From assembly GCA_026008535.1 (NCBI GenBank), contig BRKX01000019.1, forward strand, positions 697,001 to 761,000: a stretch of DNA of 64,000 nucleotides, in the 5' to 3' direction. The stretch is from Perilla frutescens (Eukaryota; Streptophyta; Magnoliopsida; Lamiales; Lamiaceae). Under the pieces are notes generated by a model. The model saw only the letters and a program-made list of their open reading frames with translations. It had not been told where the DNA came from and did not search any database. Shown piece by piece: positions 60,301 to 64,000 of this stretch (positions are counted from its first letter, which is position 1; the number at the start of each line of letters is the position of its first letter). The translations under genes and the position numbers were made by a program.

Positions 60301-62900
60301 CTATTCAGAAGTGTCATCATTTGATATATTCAAATCATTAAAAATAGTCTTCAAAAAACATAATAAACATCATCACATAGCTGCATTGAACGAAGACTTA
60401 AATAAATTTGTCTACAAATTAGAACAAGTGGAAGTCGACAAAGTCAGTAATTTTCGGCTAACAATTCTTAATTTCATCGACAGTAACAAATAGGAAGAAG
60501 TCTCGTCGGAAACACCCAAGCGATGGAAGACCCTCTACGTCATTGAGTTTGGAAGAAAAAAAAGAAGAAGAAATTTCCCTAATCATATCATCCAAACTTG
60601 AAATGTTGAAAAAATGGTACAAGAAAATGTTATAGATAAAACTCCCACCTAAAAGGTCAAGGAAATTTAACAGTCAATTCATCTCTCTCTCTCTCTCTCT
60701 CTCTCTAGAGAGAGAGAGCATGCGACTATATTGGTGATAATACAAAAACAGGTACCCAAAAGAGTATCATAATTCATGAAGTCTCCAAAAAATAGTCAAA
60801 TTAGACAATCAATATCTCCACATAGTCATAGGAAATACACTAGAAAGTTGCTGTGCAAATTCAAGCAAATGGGAGTCGTCGACAACATTCCATAAACATG
60901 CATCCCCACACACCCTTTTCCAGCAGCAAAAATTGAAACTATGTAAAAATGCTAGACAAGAAGTTAGAAATTTCCATCACGTAGGTTCGACGAAATGAAC
61001 AAGCTTAAAATCGAAGAATAGACCTAAAAAGTCTCATGGAAACATGGCATGAAATGATGAAAAGCTCAAACTTACACCTAACTAAAAGGAGGAAATGAAT
61101 GCTGCAAAAAGATGAGCATAAAGCATAAAACAGACATTAATCAAAAGATCCTCTCTCCACCAACTGCATTTTTCTTGCCTCTACAGTTTATATACATGTA
61201 TGACAGATAATATATCAAATAGAATTTGAACTTATAAAAGAGTGGACAGCCAGCCCCCTTCACCTTTGGCCAGCCGGCCTCCGTATGCTTTCTGTCATGT
61301 CTGTTCTTAGTCTCAGCCATCAGATACACGATAAATCAGATTATTATTCAAGTATGTAGAGACCATCCGTGAATGTTCCATAATTTAGACTACTTAAAGC
61401 CAAGATGACTGTCCCTGACTATATAGAATGAATTATGTAAAGAGAACAATATAGTGGATCGCTAGAGTGATAAGACTCGATCTCACTTTAACTGTAACAA
61501 TCCAGAAATACTTACATCCCTTTTTTTGCTGCAGTTGAAGTTATTTCCAGCCCATATGAGCAAAAGATAAATTCTAAGTAGCTAGAATGAGATATTATTA
61601 TTGGGATACTTCCAAAGATTCTAGTATAACTCGGCATTATAGGTCTAGAGTTTAATATATTCCACCTCATAGTACCCTGTGTACATAGAATATCTCCGAC
61701 AGAAGATCAGGAGCAGAAAGTTTCATGACACCAAGCCAACAGCAAATGGTAAATTATCTCCAAAAATACCATCCACTAATTGCCCTCCTTGTTAACATGT
61801 TGCCATATTTTTATCTTAGGAAGCGATAATCCACCCCTATAATATTTGAATCTTGAAGTTTCACAGTAGCATGCGTGAGAAACAATGTAAATGCAGAAAG
61901 ATCCCAGTTTTGGAATCCTAAAAAAGACCAACTAGTAAATTCCTGTTTAGGGAAGTTCATTTTTACAGTTGCTAGCTACTTCATGAAAAAAAAATTATAA
62001 ATCCGTAACTCTCATCAAATGTCAAAGCTAGTATATGTCTGTTCAGGGAAGTTCATTTTTTCTTATGTTGAACTAAAAACTAACAGTGGTTTAATAAGAT
62101 GCTGAAATTGAATAATTCCATTAGCAACTCACTTGTATGTGTTATATAGAACCAAAAAAAGTCGTAGAAACCTGCTTTATAGAAAGACAATATACATTTA
62201 AAATCTCCCCCGAAGCATTTTGGTCTAACAATTGAATCATTTTTATAGTCTACTCGTCATTTCTTGATTCTCTGTTCAGCCATCAAATTACTGAAGATGG
62301 AAGAGGATCCGCATGTAACACTTATAAGCCTTACTGCATCAAGACATACACATTGTATGTTCAGCACTCTAGCAAGTACTCGTTAGGTTCAAATTGCATT
62401 TCAGTCTTAAGCATGAAGCACTGTGGAGTAGGAGATTGTTATAATCCAATAAAACCTCAATGCTGACTTCCACATTTCTTATCCAAATTCTGGACAAACC
62501 CGTTTAACATATACAAGGGAACCAATGAATCACACAGAATCTTAAATTCTTCTCCCACCTAAACTATCTAAACACAACAATTGTTCGAGCATGCATCATC
62601 AACTACCAACCAATTTGACCGGAAACGAATGTAATGCAAAGAACCCCACCACAAAATAAAGAAGCATATGCAGATAACAAGAACACAAACAGACAACAAC
62701 ACTTCAAACTATAAATTCTTTGATCATTATCATCATTTATTCAATATTCGGAGTCAGATACACAAAGGTATACACCAGCTATTTCCATTGTATACATACA
62801 CGTATAAATTAATAAAAACGGTAACATATCACAACACGAAAATTTCAGCTGATCATTCAAGCTATCTAAACTTACTAATAACTTCAATCCTCCAATAAAT
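60301..62900. other. Spacer downstream of the small membrane-protein gene
   Basis: Mostly unique sequence. It includes a perfect CT/GA palindrome at 60682-60719. The last few hundred bases are probably the 3' untranslated region of the minus-strand gene. Short open frames (60311-60493, 61141-61329) lack motifs and have no ATG or no family resemblance. Confidence 0.45.
60682..60719. repeat. CT/GA palindrome
   Basis: A run of CT units is followed without a spacer by AGAGAGAGAGAG, forming a self-complementary hairpin at CTAG. Confidence 0.85.
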
Positions 62901-63400
62901 TTATTCAGATCTTTTCCCGCGATTTTTGTTCCCGTAGACCAATCCAGTTTCCTGCAAAAAATACTCAAAACTCAATTTTTTTTTCCCTTTCCCAATTCAA
63001 TCAAATCAAAAGCTCCTCCACAAAATACCAAATTCACAACCACACTAACCTGAGGATCAGGAATAGGTTTCCTCTTCTCAACGTATCGATAAGAATCCGA
63101 TGCTGCCGCCAACGCTGCTCGTTCCTGCAAATCCCCAAACAGAACCCAATTCACAAAATTGAAAAAAATTGAATTAAATTAAACACGAATCATTTCGATA
63201 GTATAAAACAAAAACACAAAAGATTGCGTTTTTACCTCCTGCTCTTTCTTGAGCTGCTGCGACGGCCGGACCCAGAGGTAATACGCTAGGGTTCCGGCGA
63301 CCGCCCACGACGCTAAACTGCTGCCGCCTCTGAGACCGCCCATAGAATTTCCGACAAACGACCTCACATTCCCTATTGATCTCCTCCAACCGCTCGACAT
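62901..63400 (-). CDS. Small single-pass membrane protein, unknown function (3 exons, 96 residues)
   Basis: Exons on the minus strand: 63400-63236, 63124-63050 and 62951-62901. They join in phase with GT-AG introns. The N-terminus is basic and Gly/Ser-rich (GWRRSIGNVRSFV). One membrane segment follows (about residues 28-43: SLASWAVAGTLAYYLWV), then a charged stretch KKEQEERAALAA and a conserved-looking tail with YRYVEKRKPIPDPQET and GNKNRG. The layout suggests a small organellar, possibly mitochondrial inner-membrane, protein, but that is inference. I recall similar unnamed plant proteins without an assigned role. The start was chosen at 63400 because no ATG lies upstream in frame. Confidence 0.8.
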
Positions 63401-63720
63401 TTGCGATGATTCTTCCGTCAAATCGTCTCTCTCTCAAACTCTTTATCACTGATTTCGAGGCTTTTCCGACTGCGATTTCTTGCTTTCCAATTCACTTGCT
63501 CTATCGATTGCTGAATTGCAGAGGAAGGAGGTGGGATCTCGTGCGACGGATTTAGCATGGCGCGACATTATCTGCCTACGTGGCGTTTTATTATTGGTCA
63601 ACTCATCTAATATAGTTACTTGAGCTACCAAATTATTTAGGAAATCGTATCTCAATACAGATTGCAGAATTACTTTAATGGGCCTCGATTTATAATTGTC
63701 ACGGCCCAAAAATGATTTAG
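63401..63720 (-). promoter_or_regulatory. Upstream region of the small membrane-protein gene
   Basis: Short leader with pyrimidine-rich sequence. A GTCGCGCCATGC-type GC patch lies around 63545-63570. No TATA box is evident. Confidence 0.3.
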
Positions 63721-64000
63721 TCTAGGGCTCGTGGCCGCCCGGCCCGGGCCCATAGGGCAGATGGAAAAAAATTGGGCCGGGCCGGCTTTCCGAAAATAAA
63801 TTCTGATCTATATTTTAGAGGCTTGGGCCGGGACAGGTCACGGGCTTTAGCATAAAATTTAAGATTTTGGGCTAAATGGCCCGGTCCATTCGGGCTTTTG
63901 ATTTTTCGAACCGGCTCGGTCCCGAAATATTTCTGGGCATAAATTTTCCTGGGCCAGCCAGCCCGAATTTGAGATAGCCCGATGGGCCGGGCCTAAATTG
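63720..64000. repeat. GGGCCGGGCC-type dispersed repeat, cut by the window end
   Basis: Dense in GGCCCGG, CGGGCC and GGGCCGGG words and strikingly GC-rich relative to its surroundings. It begins with a CTAGGGCTCGTGG-type start near 63721. Same family style as 1115-1300, 5341-5612 and 24660-24800. Confidence 0.65.

Noticed and set aside
60311..60493. 60-codon plus-strand open frame
   Set aside because: It has no ATG at its start and no motif, and it runs straight into a stop and low-complexity sequence. Chance is likely.
61141..61329. 62-codon minus-strand open frame
   Set aside because: No family resemblance; probably chance in unique spacer sequence.

Overview
The window looks like nuclear DNA of a dicot plant. 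It is AT-rich, its genes carry several short GT-AG introns, and its protein families are plant-specific (CDKB2, PIN-LIKES, UGT74-type glycosyltransferase, type-I AHL). It is dense in plant transposons (Stowaway, Tourist, MULE-like and hAT elements, a SINE, a Helitron, a chromovirus remnant). An asterid or Lamiales source is a guess; nothing here fixes the species. All protein names come from motif recognition, not database searches.

Layout. 1-6.3 kb is a decayed inverted duplication holding two divergent copies of a small unnamed protein gene and an F-box gene broken by a transposon end. 6.35-9.94 kb fits a Helitron on the minus strand that has picked up gene fragments. 10-12.8 kb holds MITEs, duplicated segments and a PPR pseudogene. 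13.3-15 kb is an intact two-exon UGT74-like gene. 16.3-18.4 kb is an intact eight-exon CDKB2 gene. 18.9-22.0 kb (minus) is an intact ten-exon PILS auxin-transport facilitator gene, tail-to-tail with CDKB2. 24-29.2 kb holds a SINE, a dead hAT transposon and a piece of an ABCG transporter gene. 31.8-34.6 kb is a rearranged F-box graveyard with an RNase H-like fragment. 36-39 kb holds MITEs and a Ty3/gypsy chromodomain remnant. 40-47.1 kb is an intact 13-coding-exon ARID plus HSP20-like gene. 50.5-51.4 kb (minus) is a single-exon AT-hook (AHL) gene. 52.6-62.9 kb is repeat-rich and I see no gene in it. 62.9-63.4 kb (minus) is a three-exon gene for a 96-residue single-pass membrane protein.

How they fit together. 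The intact genes are ordinary, unlinked plant housekeeping and developmental loci: B2-type CDK (mitosis), PILS (intracellular auxin homeostasis), ARID and AHL (chromatin), UGT74 (small-molecule glucosylation). Most of what is unusual is structural: insertions that can be compared with empty sites elsewhere in the window, tandem duplications that copy splice sites inside two introns, and transposons carrying host gene pieces.
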